64,000 bases of DNA from Dillenia suffruticosa (lineage: Eukaryota > Streptophyta > Magnoliopsida > Dilleniales > Dilleniaceae): the NCBI GenBank assembly GCA_033439265.1, contig JAVTVX010000017.1:1831001-1895000 (forward strand). The letters run 5' to 3'. Positions 14,736-26,800 of the stretch are shown here, in pieces. The notes beneath the pieces were generated by a model. That model was not told where the DNA came from. It saw only the letters and a program-made list of their open reading frames with translations, and did no database searches. Position 1 is the stretch's first letter. Every line of letters begins with the position of its first letter. Position numbers and translations under genes: made by a program.

Positions 14736-16113
14736 ATGTCTTCATCATTCAGCGGTGATGAGACTGCCCCCTTTTTCGGCTTCCTTGGGGCCGCAGCCGC
14801 TCTCGTTTTCTCCTGTAAACAAAGCCCTAATTTCCTTTTTCTTTTGTTCTTAGATCCTCAATTTTACACTTGTTTGATTCGGATCTGATGAAGTTCAATT
14901 AAATGTTTTGGTGTTCAGGTATGGGTGCTGCGTACGGAACGGCGAAGAGCGGAGTTGGTGTGGCGTCGATGGGGGTGATGAGGCCGGAGTTGGTGATGAA
15001 ATCGATTGTTCCGGTGGTTATGGCTGGTGTTTTGGGTATTTACGGTTTGATTATTGCCGTTATTATTAGTACTGGAATTAATCCTAAAGCTAAATCCTAT
15101 TATCTCTTCGATGGATATGCTCATCTTTCTTCTGGTCTTGCCTGTGGTCTCGCCGGTCTCTCTGCTGGCATGGCTATCGGAATCGTTGGTGATGCCGGTG
15201 TCAGGTATATGATTGATGATCTTTTTCGAATTTTTGGTTTTGTTTGATTGTTGATTGATTTCATGGGTAATCCTTGGATGAATTTTAAGTGCATATGATG
15301 TTTTCTATGAATTGGGCCTTCTCATTTTCTTATGGTTGTTTGGTTTTTGTTGAAATGAGAATGCTATTTGGAATGGACATCTGAATATGCAAGAACGCTA
15401 GATGGTTGTGGGGCTTAGGTCTTGAAGGGGTTTGGGTTAATTTAATGCTTTATGTATTTATTCACTTTTGATCTTTCGATGGTTATAGTTACTTAGGTTG
15501 CCCATTGTTCCCAATCTTTTAGGTTGTATGGCTCAATTCCTTGGCTAATAGGAATTTGAACGTTTGGATTGAATAGTTCTGAGGAATTTGGATTTCATAG
15601 TGGAAAATATTGTGGTATATGGTCGTGGATTTGGTTCCCTAGGGTACATGATTATGGAGCCAGTGCAAATCAAGGATGATAAATGAGTTAGTTGATTGCT
15701 TGTTCTTGTATTTTTATTTCAGCCAATTCGGAAATGCCAATTGCCATGGCTTTAGTTTGTGGATCGGAGATTTAATGGATATTATTATTGTATTTAGCAA
15801 TTCCAAATAGTAATATGCGACATTGATGTTATATATTGAATTGATATATTGCCTTCATCTAATTCTGATGGTTGTATTCCTTCACACTCGAAACTGCTCT
15901 TGCTTCTTGTGGTTGTATTATCATATTACTTAGCTGAATGAAAGTTCAGAATTTTTTATAGTCCGGTTGTAATTTATCAGGGCCAATGCACAGCAGCCAA
16001 AGCTTTTTGTTGGCATGATTCTCATCCTCATTTTTGCTGAAGCACTTGCTCTTTATGGTCTCATTGTTGGTATCATCCTCTCGTCCAGAGCTGGACAATC
16101 AAGAGCTGACTAA
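14736..16113 (+). CDS. VHA-c: V-type proton ATPase 16-kDa proteolipid subunit c
   Basis: Three exons, 14736-14814, 14919-15204 and 15981-16113, join in frame to 165 residues, the usual length for the family. The protein is an all-helical proteolipid with four transmembrane segments; about ten copies form the rotating c-ring of the vacuolar/endomembrane H+-ATPase. The proton-carrying glutamate is present in the fourth helix (FAEALALYG, residue 142), and glycine-rich helix-packing stretches ([18 protein letters not shown]) are intact. The start follows a run of A residues and gives the conserved N-terminus [20 protein letters not shown]. The first intron splits the Cys codon after FS; the second splits the Arg codon before ANAQQPK. 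Expected to be constitutively expressed; nothing in the sequence shows special regulation. Confidence 0.97.
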
Positions 16114-18000
16114 GGTTAGCAGTGCGACGTGTCACTCAGTTCATTTCTCTTTTTATCTAAGATTCTCTTCTTTCCTCAGATGGAAATGGAAGTTCTTCAC
16201 GGAATGTGTTTTTGACTCTCCTAATTCTTCTTTGGTGTGTTACTGGTATTCAAGGTGGCTATCTAATGGTGTTTTGTAGTAGAGAGAAATTACTTTTATT
16301 AAATCTGAAGCTTTTTCTTTCTCGGTCCTATGTTACTGCTAATAGCTGTAAGCTATGTAAAATCATTACCTTCCCAAAATTTATTTTCTGCGAATTATTT
16401 TTTCTTCATCCTATTGCTTATTTATTTGGGTGACCTTGTGTTTGAAGTTTTTATGAGGGATGACTTGCAAGTTTCAACATATTAGATGTAAGTTTAAGGT
16501 CATACTTTGCATATCTAATTGTCTTGGTTCTATATAGTTGTTCTTATTTTATTTTAGTTTATTTTTTAAGGTTAGAAAGAGGGATATAGGCCCATGACCA
16601 AAGAAAGAGGGAATTCTTGTCAATCTCTTCCCATTATCATAAGAGAGGGAATTCTGTGGCAATTTCTTCCCACGAGTGTAAGTAACACTGATGAATATAA
16701 TGGAGGACGGTGCACGCCTGCGGGAAGATACCCATTATGCAGAATTATTTGCCTCCTCCAAAAAGTGAAAAACTTTACAAGCCGACTGCTCAAGGTGAAC
16801 TTTTGGTGCTCTGTTGCCAACTCTGGTTTCAGAATAGCAATCCATGCAACTTCAGAGTGCAGCTTCACACACAGCATCAGAATGCTGCCTCACTAGATGC
16901 CCGGATCAGTTGTGAAACTTTGAATCCAGTTTCCTTCCTCATGACTAAGTAAGCCCTGGGCAGTTGCACCAGCCTGATGGAGGACAGGAGACTGTCAGCT
17001 CACCGAGGCTTCCCCTTTTTGATTTTTGATTGCCTGGTGTTTTCTTTCGTGCGGACTCCACAAACTCTACAGGTGACCTCTTTATGATGTCAACCAGCCC
17101 TTTAGGATCCCAAACTTACCTCAAGAAAACCAGTCGGTCTTCCAGATCCACCGAATAGCTTCTACGATACCCGTTGCTGAGCCACATTTATTCTCGCAAT
17201 CAATGCTTAAACAACTTTCTGACCTCTCGATGCCCTCTCCACCTTACACCTTGGATGAGACGCCAAAAACTTGAACACTTAGTTTTAGCTAGATCTAGTT
17301 AAAAGAGTCAAGACACCTCCACTCCAGCCAAGGCTTGGCATATTCCGCTTTATTTACAACATTATAAGTGGTTGGCAAAATGTTGAGATTTGTACAAATT
17401 AAAGTTTAAAATTTAAAAATGAATGGAAAAATTGTAATGTTTTTATATTTGCTATACCACTCTGCTGGTATCGTACTGTATGACTTATGAGTGAGCTTTT
17501 CGAAATTGTTCAGTGGTGTAAGGTGATTAACTAATGAAAAGATCACCCGATCTTATTATTATTATTATTATTTTCCGAAAAACGGGGAGGTCGAGGTTGT
17601 GCTGGTTGCTCAGAAATTACGAGTGGGGTGTGTACTGCATGATGTGCATTCTTAGCAAAAGTGGGTTAATAAACGTTCCTCCACAGCTCTGCATGGCCTG
17701 GTCTGGTCTGGTCTGGTCTGGTGACTGACGTCGCTGGTGACGCAAGCAATGCGGGTTGCAATCGAGTCGATGTTTGCTTAATATATTGGTTAGTGTTCAC
17801 GTCAAACCAGCTTTTGCATATGACATGAGGTCCCCCATCTCAGGTTTGTTAACCATCTGATAGTCATTCCATTCATTCACGAAAATTTGAAAAAAAAAAA
17901 ACAATGTAATTTATATTATCATAACCATTTTAACATTGAGAACAGAGAGCGCTTAAATCAAATCGGCCTTCGCCTGCGCCTGCTCGGGACGGGATGTAAG
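16114..18000. other. Intergenic region
   Basis: No gene is recognised. 16114 to about 16450 is probably 3' UTR of the proteolipid gene. 16.6-17.3 kb is less AT-rich than its surroundings and could be decayed repeat sequence, but I could not classify it. A (TTA)n run lies near 17553-17573 and four or five tandem GGTCT pentamers near 17700-17722. Confidence 0.4.
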
Positions 18001-18034
18001 GTTATGATAAGATCATGAGGCAGAGCCAATGGTC

Positions 18035-18180
18035 CACGTGTTCGAGTTCAATTGGCGCTACCGGAGGGGAAGCTTCAGTATCAACCATAAGGTTCCAACG
18101 CCCATGTGGCTTGCCCCTCAATCAACTTTCTTTTCTTATTTCTTATTCTTCAAACTCCACTAATATAAAACCATCACGTG
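18035..18180 (+). promoter_or_regulatory. G-boxes and TATA box of the decayed hydrolase gene
   Basis: Two perfect G-box cores (CACGTG) lie at 18035-18040 and 18175-18180, and a TATAAAA motif at 18164-18170, 50 bp before the pseudogene ATG. G-boxes are bound by bZIP and bHLH factors in light and ABA responses. The promoter has outlived the coding region. Confidence 0.4.
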
Positions 18181-18235
18181 CCCCTTCGTCTCCCACCTTC
18201 ATTATTCTCTTTACCCAGCATGGCCGGAACCCCTG

Positions 18236-18267
18236 CTTCTTCTTCTTCTTCTTCTTCTTCTTCTTCT
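18236..18267 (+). repeat. (TCT)n microsatellite in pseudogene exon 1
   Basis: About ten TCT/TTC triplets coding for a serine run in the former N-terminus of the hydrolase. Confidence 0.8.
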
Positions 18268-19399
18268 ACAACAACAGCAACCACAACCGCCGCCTCCTCT
18301 TCGTCCAGATCCCTTTGTCCTACTGTCCTACATGGGATTCCTTCATCCAACCACCACATGATAGCCGCTGAGAAACGTCTTCTCTCCATCGTCAAGGGTG
18401 CTCCCAAACCCCAATTTCCCCAATTCCTCGTCTCAAATTTATTATCACTTGCCCAAATTTAATTCCATTCGGTCTTTTAGGATTCCTTATGTCGAAGGAC
18501 AGGTGAATATAGGGTCCGTTCCCCAAGGGTCCAATGTCAGGTGGTTTCCCAGCAATGAACCTTGATTCATCAACACCGTCACCTTTGATTCCAAGGATCG
18601 CTCCCCCACTCTTGTCATGGTTCATGGTTATGGCGCTTCTCCGGGTTTCTTCAGGAATTTTGATGTCATTTTAGGGTTATTGCCATTGATCAGCTTGGGT
18701 CAGCCATATTGCCTTTTTTTAACTTTTTATGATTTTTAATGTTTCATTTCAACCTACGCCTCTTCCTCTGTGTTTCATAATTATCTGCTATAGAACCCTA
18801 ATCAAATTGCTGCCTCGATATTGTGTGTTTTGGTACAACTTAAAAACCAAAATTAATCTGTAAATATGGTAACTTAATTTTCCGACATTTGACATTTTCC
18901 AGGATGACAACGACACCTCATTATCATGGTCGGGTTATGTATGTTTCTATCTTAGGAGTAGGATCATTCTTGTGTCTCCAGCGTAGTGTCATTGGAATTA
19001 TTGTTTTATTTCTTGCAGGTGGGGTGGATCTAGTAGGCCAGATTTCACATGCAAGAGCTCCGAAGGTTAGTTGTATATTACTCGCGTTGGACATCATGGT
19101 ATTAGATGCAGAAACAAAAGCCTGGAACAACGTTTAGGAATGTTTTGTCTAATTTGAGCTAACTTAAACCAACGAGTTACTTCTCTTGTATTCTGCTTGG
19201 TGGTGGGTCTATATTGCATAAACACTTCTAGAGATGGACACAATATGATATGACTGTTGTGGAAGCTTGAGTGTTAATAGCATGTGAACATTATATTAAA
19301 AAATTTTCGGTTTGGACTTTGACTTTGATCTTCCTCTCGTCCCTTTATTCTAACTCACGCCCTCTAACAGCTAACACTTTTGCCTTTTCAATTGTGTTT

Positions 19400-22345
19400 T
19401 TTGATTTTTTTTCTTAGTTCGTAACTGTATAATTCTGCAATTACTTCACTAAGAGAGATATTAGATTTCCCGTGAAATAGAGTAGTTTCAAAATATTCAA
19501 ATTTGTTAGGAAATGATCCCAACTACATTAGAGTTAGATTTTCATCTTTGAAAGTCTCGTTCATATTCATCATATCAATCACCAACTGATTAAAATTGGT
19601 GATGTGATCATTTATAGTGGTACCTGAAATATGGTTGAAGTGAAACAACTTCTTTTTTCATATAGAGTTTGCAAATTAGATTTTTGTGAATATTGTATTA
19701 AAGGGAAGCAAATAAGAGTGAAATTTGGTACAACGATCCATGTTATTAAAAATATTTTAGATTATGTTCATTCAGATATACGGGGGTCTTCCAAGACAAC
19801 ATTATTGGGAGGAAAATATTATTATGTAATCTTTGTTGATGATTTTTCCCGGAGAGTTTGGGTGTATCCAATGAAGATGAAGAATGAAGTGTTTGGAATT
19901 TTCCTTGAATGGAAAAAAATGATGGAGGTTCAAATAGGTAGAAAAAGGGATCGAAACTCTGACCATGGTTAAGGGGCGTCAGTGTCCGAACCAACTGAAC
20001 TATCAAATGTTGATAAAATCATACGTTTCCGCACAAACAATGATGGAGAGTTCAGAAATGATTCATTTTTGAAAATCTATGAATATGAATGCATTGTCAG
20101 AGACTTTACCATAAGGAATACACCACAACAAATGAGGTGACGGAGTGTATGAACTAGACATCGTTGGAGAATATTCGGTGCATGTTATCAAATGCTAGGT
20201 TGGGCAAAGAATTTTTGGTTAAAACTATTGTCTATACTTGTCATTTCATCAACCACTAGTCATCTACAACTATTGGTGGTAAAACACCAATGGAGAAATA
20301 GTCCGGAAAGCCTATTGTAGATTATGATTGCTTGCGTGTATTTGATTCCATTGCATATTATGATGTTAAAAAGTTAAAACTGAATTCTAGAGTAAAGAAC
20401 GCAATCTTCATGGGGATTACAGCTGGGGTAAGAGGCTTTTGCCTTTGGTGTCTAGAAGCAAAACAAGTAATTTTCAATAAGAATGTTACTTTTGATGAAT
20501 TTACCATGTTAAAGGTAATTCCGGAAAATATTGAGCACATGGGTGGTACTTCCAAACAGATGAAGTTTGAAAGAAATAAAATTATTCCAACAAATGAAGA
20601 AATTGATGGTAACTCTCGTATAGTAGAAGAAGAGTAAGATGAAGAAAAGGTGCAGACCCAAAAATCTCTGCAGTAACTTGAATCAATCATATTAAGAAAA
20701 GGAAACATGACCTGTTTATTATGCTAATATGGTCGCTTTTGCATCAACAATTCATAGCGATGATGTTCTTGCCACCTACAATGAAGCAGTCCAAAGTTCA
20801 GAACAAAAGCAAAAGCAATAGAGGATCATCATGAAAGAAGAGACGTAGTCCTTTCAAAAGAGTTAGACATAGAAGTTTACTAGTTTTCCAAATTGAAAAA
20901 AAGTAATTGGGTGCAAATGGATATATACAAAGAAAAATAGATTTTATGATAAAAGTGGTACTTGCTATAAAATAAGATTGATGATTAAAGGTTATGCTCA
21001 GGAGGAAATATTTTCTCTAGTGGTGAAGTATTCCTCTATCAGAATCTTGCTATCTTTGATAGCACAGTTGGACATGGAATTACTTCAGTTGGATGTAAAA
21101 ACCGTATTTTTTTATGGAGATTTGGAGAAAATATATATGACTCGACCAGAAAGATTCAAAATTGTTGAAAAAGAAAACATGGTGTGCAAACTTGAAAAAT
21201 CATTGTATGGATTAAAACAATTTTCAAGATAGTGGTACAAGTGATTTGACTAGTTTATGATAGGAGAGAAGTACACAAGAAACAAATATGATAATTACGT
21301 GTATTTGCACAATTTGCAATACGGATTCTTTATTTATCTTCTTCTTTATGTTGATGATATGTTGATGATATGTTGATAACCTTTAGAAGTCAGATAGAAA
21401 TTGAAAAATTGAAGACTAAAGGGAGTTTGAGATGAAGGATCTAGATGAAACAAAAAAATTCTCGATATGGAAATTATAAAAAATAGAAAATTGAGGAGAT
21501 TTTATTTATTACAGAAAGAATATTTAAACAAAATACTAAAATGTTTTGGTATGAATAAAAGATCAAAATCAGTTAATACTTTGCTTACTCTTTGTTTCAT
21601 GTTTAGTGCATCCATGTCACCAAAGAACGATACAGAATAGGAATACATGTCAAAAGTACCGTATGCAAGTGCTGTTGGTAGTTTAATGTATGTTATGGTA
21701 TGTACAAAACCCAATATTTCATATGTAGTTGGAGTTGTGAGTAAGTATATGCATAATCTTAGAAATGAGCATTGACAAGCTGTGAAATGGATTCTATGGT
21801 ACATTCTGAATACCATGAATTTTGATTTGATGTTTAAGCAAGACAAGCAAAAAGGTCAATGCATAGTTTGTATTGTGATTCTGACTACACTGATGATTTG
21901 GACAAACGTTGATCAATTATTGATTATATATTTACTATTGCAAAAATACTGATGAGTTGGAAGTCTATCTTATAGTCAACAATTGCTTTGTCTTCTACAG
22001 AGACAAAATACATGGCAATTATAGAAATTGTGAAGGAAGCAATTTGACTTCAAAAGTTGTTTGGTGAACTGGGACTGAAACATAAATATATCAAAGTGCA
22101 TTGTAATGGTCAGAGTGCAATTCATTTGGCAAAAAATCAAGTTTATAATGTAAGGACAAAACATATTGACGTTAGTTATCATTTCATATGGGAGATTTTG
22201 GAAGAAGGTGGAGTTACAGTCTATAAAATTTCAACATCTAAGAATCCTACTGATATGATGACGAAAGTAGTGATTGCGGTTAAATTTTAATTTTATTTGA
22301 ATTTGATCAATATTATTAAAAATTGAAAATTGTGGACACTACTAT
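19400..22345. mobile_element. Broken Ty1/copia LTR-retrotransposon fossil
   Basis: Family: Ty1/copia, by protein similarity. On the minus strand about 19400-19632 matches a copia gag (UBN2-type) segment. On the plus strand follow integrase (zinc-binding to core, about 19640-20110), the integrase C-terminal region (about 20290-20640), reverse transcriptase (about 20970-21700) and RNase H (about 21960-22290). Gag and pol point in opposite directions and abut near 19632, so the element has been internally rearranged. It is broken, with many breaks, and incomplete. No 5' LTR was found; an LTR-like inverted repeat lies just beyond its right end. A short SINE-like insert interrupts the integrase region. 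It sits in an intron of the hydrolase pseudogene. Age: old, judged only from the level of decay. Confidence 0.85.
19946..20012 (-). mobile_element. Short tRNA-derived SINE-like insertion
   Basis: A segment of about 67 bp interrupts the copia integrase homology, which resumes on the far side. On the minus strand it has a tRNA-like box A (ATAGTTCAGTTGG, plus-strand 19991-20003) and box B (GTTTCGATCC, near 19948-19958) about 33 bp apart, followed by a T-rich tail. This is the internal Pol III promoter layout of a tRNA-derived SINE. It is too short for a full SINE and could be a truncated copy or tRNA pseudogene. Confidence 0.45.
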
Positions 22346-22970
22346 AGATTGTAGGAGAAAGTTATAAGATTTTTTTTTTTTTTTTTGAGACGGAGATTTA
22401 CAAATATGCGGTAAAAAAAAAAAATGAGGTGCGAGAGAATCCCATATTGATCAGCAAGTGGGGGTGAGGGGAGTTCCCTATCTATAAAATAGCCCATCCC
22501 CTATAACCGAAACGCTCCCTTTAATTGAAACACTCCAAAATTATCTCTTTCTCCTTTAGACATTTTTTTATCTTCTATAGTATTTCATTGAATATTAATA
22601 AAATATTATTCTAAAATTTCATTGAATATTAATAATATATTATTCTAATATTTCATTAAATATTAATAAAATATTATTTTAATAGTATCTGATAATATAA
22701 ACATATTCTTATAATTTCAAGTCTTATAAACACATTCTTATAATGCCAAGTCTAAACCGAATAATATTTCCTTAACATTCAATAAAAAAAATAAAAATTG
22801 TCAAAGAATATAAGAAATAAATTTAGACCGTTTCAGTTGAAAAGGGAAGGGGCTATTTCATAGGCAAGGAACTCCCCTCACCCAGACTTTCCAACCAATG
22901 TGGGATTCTCTCCCTCCTTTTTTTTTTGCCACATATTTACGACGATGACATCTTCTAACTTACAAGATTG
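22346..22970. repeat. Long inverted repeat with LTR-like arms
   Basis: Two arms of roughly 300 bp (about 22346-22650 and 22665-22970) are imperfect reverse complements. Matching blocks include a poly-A tract, GAGAATCCCAYATTG, GGGTGAGGGGAGTTCC and a following AAATAGCCC. The centre is AT-rich. The arms look like two head-to-head LTR ends, next to the copia RNase H; a foldback-type MITE is the alternative. It belongs to the host pseudogene's third intron. Confidence 0.6.
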
Positions 22971-23284
22971 TGAGCTATCGTGTCCTATGCACTTGATTCA
23001 TATGTGTGAGTATTAGCCTCCTCTATTTTTTCCTGGAATAAAATGCTTTGACAGCATGACAAAAAGTTGTGCTGAAACTTGGATGCAGAAACTGAGGCAT
23101 GGTTCATTGATTCCTTGGAGGAATGGCGAAAAGCAAAAAACCTCGACAATTTTATTTTACTCGGGCATTCTTTTGGAGGATATGTTGCTAGTAAATATGC
23201 ACTTAAGGTAATTTTGTTATGCATTCAAAATTTGGAAATTTTGAATACCTGCTGTTGAGGGCACGTGTTCAATTACTTATGCCA

Positions 23285-23396
23285 ATTTGTTCATATATAT
23301 ATATTCTTTTGATACATAAAAAGACTCGAATTTGATACCATTAATAGGGGAGGATAAACGGTATCAATTGAGTTATAACTTATGGTGTCAATTTGT
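23285..23396 (-). mobile_element. Second SINE-like tRNA-derived fragment
   Basis: On the minus strand a box A-like TAACTCAATTGATACCG (plus-strand 23360-23376) is followed by a box B-like AAATTCGAGTC (23323-23339) and a T/A-rich tail. The order and part of the sequence agree with the insert at 19946-20012, in the same orientation. It sits in the intron between exons 4 and 5 of the hydrolase pseudogene. The box spacing is shorter than usual, so confidence is limited. Confidence 0.35.
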
Positions 23397-23826
23397 TCAT
23401 ATTGTAGCAACCTGAGCACGTTCAACGCTTGATTCTAGTGGGTCCAGCTGGGTTTTCATCAGCTGAATACATGAGGACCTATTTTTGCCGAGTCATTTAG
23501 CCACCGTATTCTGCCCAAGCCCAAATATATGAGGCCGGCCTTGGTAGAGTCATCAAGCCTCCCAAATTCTAGGGGACAGGGCCGGGCAGGCCCGCCAGGG
23601 CCCAAGTGGGTTTGTCGGCCCTAGGTCTGCAGCCATATTACTGGTTATAAATAATTGATTTTCCTGTTCCAATCCGTGGATATACTTCACATGGAATTTA
23701 TACAGATTTCCATCACCTGTGGGCACAAATTGCTAAACAATTTTGGTACTCAGAAGTGAATAAATTTCAGCGCAATATAGACATTGTAATATGTTTGAAA
23801 TGTGGTGTCTGATACCTGCACAAAGC

Positions 23827-26800
23827 TTACATTATTGAAGACATGCTGGGTTTCCAGGAAAAGGACCTCCGGTTAACAGGGCTAGGGGCAAAGGTGAATC
23901 CAAACATCTCCTTGGGTGCTTGACCCAGTTCTGCGAGTCCGTCCAGTTTTGCAACAATTGCAGCACTCTCCTTTATGTGATTCATGTCCTTTGTGTTGCT
24001 CCACAAACGGCGAGCTAACTGAAGCTTCCTCTCCTTTGTCTTCAATCCAATACCAAACTTCAGGAAAAGACTTTCTCTTTCCTTTTCTGAGTATTTCTTC
24101 TTAAGTTGCTTGCTTAGTGCTTCTCTCTCACGATTGAGGGCCTTCAAACTGTATTCCAACCACCCCCCCAAAAAGAAAGCATGAATAGAGATTTACTTTC
24201 ACAAGACAAGAATTGCTAAAGGAGACTAAAATTCTCTTCAATCTGTGCATGTGAGAATGTGAGAATGTGAGAATGTGAGATGTGGTATCTAAAATAATTC
24301 CTTTGAGAACTGATTCTAGTGAACGATATATTCATGATGAAGGGAGACAAGCAATGTGGGGGTCTGTAATTAATAAACAGCTCAAGAGGAGTTCGAAGCC
24401 GAGAGGTGGAGATGAGAAACAATGCAATGAATCATTTGGATTTTCGGTAAATACACCCTTATAAGCACCTCAAAGAGAATCGAAAGCAAAACTATGCTAC
24501 CTTTTGTCCCCTACTTTTGTTGCAAAGGAGAATTACATCGCATCAACATGATAAATTCACAACAGCAATCGCATGAGAATGACACCAGAAGGAAACAAGA
24601 ACACTCGAGCATCATACTTGAACTCGAAGCACCTCTGGTTGGTTGACATATTCTAGTCATGCATGTGAAATCCATGTTTATGTTGTGCATAGTTGAGTAA
24701 TAAGTCTCTATATGATTCTCATCGTCACTGCCCGAGTAATAAGTCTCTAAGATCTCCTAAATGAAGTAGAAAGACAAATACCTTGAATCCAATGAGATTG
24801 TCTGACTATCTTTAGTAGTTCTACTTCCGCGGAATAGTGTATCCTTCAGAAAGGACAATCTCCTCAGCTCCACCTCCAGATATACAGAATCTGACGGTTC
24901 GCCTTTGAAAAGAAGGAAAAAAACGGTTCTGTGGACCAGAGGCACATGGCAGGCATCCCAAAGTTCAATTATTGCTCTCTGTTGTCTCTCAAATTCCGAG
25001 GCCCAATTTGAGGGGGATGCCGAGAACCCCACAGTCGCATATAGCCCAACATCTGCGCCCTTCTCCTCGCTGTCAGTGTACTTTCCTTTCTCCTGAACCA
25101 GCAATCAATGTCCCATCCATGTTTTGAGTTTTATAGAAGGAAATCTTGGGAGAACGACAGATTCCACACAAAGAGGTTTGTCCCTTGACAAAAGTATGAA
25201 TTCTGAGTAAAATTCCGCATTTGCCCCTTGACAAAATGACCGGAATCGGGAGAGCCTAGGACAGAAGAGTCATTTTGCCCAGAGGAGAATCCGTAATTCC
25301 ACTCAAACCCGGCACCATTTCAAAATTTATTTTTGTGGATCCGGTTTTAACTCATCTCTCGAACTTCTGAAACCTGTGTGTGGAATTTGTCATCCTCCCG
25401 GTAATCGTTGCTGAAGTTGGAAAATATGTTTATGATAATGTCAATGTCAACATTAACCACTACTTAAAGACTCTGTAATGTTTTATATTTCATAAAAATA
25501 TCTAAAGAATTGTATTTAGACTTCTCCCAATCCCATACCTATTAGTTAACTCTTCCACATCAAAAGAGCATCCTAACAAAGCCTTGAGCAGAAACTAACT
25601 TCTCGTGCATCGTTTCTCTAAATTGCTATGCATGGCCATCACAACTCATTACCCCACCTCCATATTGACCATGTATTTAGGATAAGCACCAACCGTTAAT
25701 GCTTTAAATGAATTAATGAATAAAGTTTTCTAACCCTTCGAAATGTGTGTGTAAAACCCACCAATCAAGTCAACCATAATATGTGTGCGCGCGTTAGAGA
25801 GAGAGAGAGAAGGCATCGGATCCTCACCAAATCACCAGCTTTCGTAGCAAGCTCAAGTTTAGTCATTTCATTCGATCCGGCGACAAAATCATCAATACCG
25901 GTGAAATCCGCAATTCGCTTGGACCTGACATCCTTGACTCGTACATTCCACGGAGAAGATTCAGAATCTTTTCTAGATAATGTTCCACTTTTGTCAAAAG
26001 AGGATGGATCCGAAAACTCTGGTCTGCCTTGGAAGTCTCTTGCAGACCCATCTGGTGATGTGTATGCATTATCTTCAGCGCTTGATTGATCAGATGCCTT
26101 TGTGAGGGCTGCTCTACAACTTCTGCTTTTACTTAGTTGCGAATATCTAGACCTCAATATGTCAGCACTAGGTTGGAGCGAAGGTGGTTCCAATGGGTAA
26201 AGGTTGATGCAACCACCATCAAACTTTGGAATATCACTTTTTCGGTTCAAAGAACCATATGGGTAGTCTCGATTTAGAGGTTGCAAGTGTGAAATTTCAT
26301 GTGCCTTAGCATTCACAGCCAAGGCCTCAGGATCAGGATCAGTCGACAAGTCATTTACTGCTGTTTTCTTCTTTATGCTCGAGTCTTCCATTTCAACACA
26401 TCGAACTTCCTTGCAAAAATCTTCTGAGTAATCATTGCTCCGTTGAGATATATCCTCCCAACTTTGAGAGCGATCATGTCCAACGTAACTAAAATTACAA
26501 ACCGACATTTGTGAAGAATTATCATCAAACTGTAATTGGTCTTCACTATCTTCAAGTAGCTCAGGAAAGTGCTTTACAGTTTTACGCCTAGAATTTGTGC
26601 CATAATACTGAGGTGTATTAAATGATCTGTCCACATCTGGACGATTAGGATCACTCATATCTGATGATTCTGATGCAGAACACTCATCTACCCATACATT
26701 TTGTACTTGGGGTTCAGAAAGCTGACCAAAATCAACCTGAACAGTAACGAAACAAAAAACAAGTCAGAACAAACAATTTTGATGCATACGTCAGGAAAAT

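Larger units (their letters stand above)
18220..23480 (+). pseudogene. Alpha/beta-hydrolase pseudogene (CGI-58-like / At4g24160 family)
   Basis: Five exon-like segments (18220-18397, 18481-18698, 19019-19065, 23089-23207, 23408 to about 23480) match the plant CGI-58-like hydrolase/lysophosphatidic acid acyltransferase family. Recognisable pieces are AAEKRLLSIVK, the oxyanion region LVMVHGYGASPGFF, RVIAIDQLG/WGGSSRPDF, the nucleophile elbow [15 protein letters not shown] and EHVQRLILVGPAGF. The gene is dead: the frame fails at the exon 1/2 junction, an in-frame TGA follows FPSSNEP near 18565, a small deletion removes the bases before RVIAIDQLG, and homology stops after exon 5, so the C-terminal half with the HX4D region and catalytic His is gone. 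A copia fossil and an inverted repeat sit in the intron between exons 3 and 4. Splice sites remain mostly recognisable, so decay is not very old. Serine repeats in exon 1 are coded by a (TCT)n tract. Confidence 0.85.

Noticed and set aside
16594-16952. Overlapping frames of 80-100 codons on both strands after the V-ATPase gene
   Set aside because: No recognisable domain, no conserved motif, and overlapping frames in several phases; treated as unclassified intergenic DNA.
18174-18407. Minus-strand frame with a Glu/Val run
   Set aside because: Shadow of the (TCT)n serine tract in the hydrolase pseudogene exon.
22890-22905. USE-like motif on the minus strand (ATCCCACATTG)
   Set aside because: One mismatch to the snRNA element, no snRNA-like sequence after it, and it belongs to the LTR-like inverted repeat.
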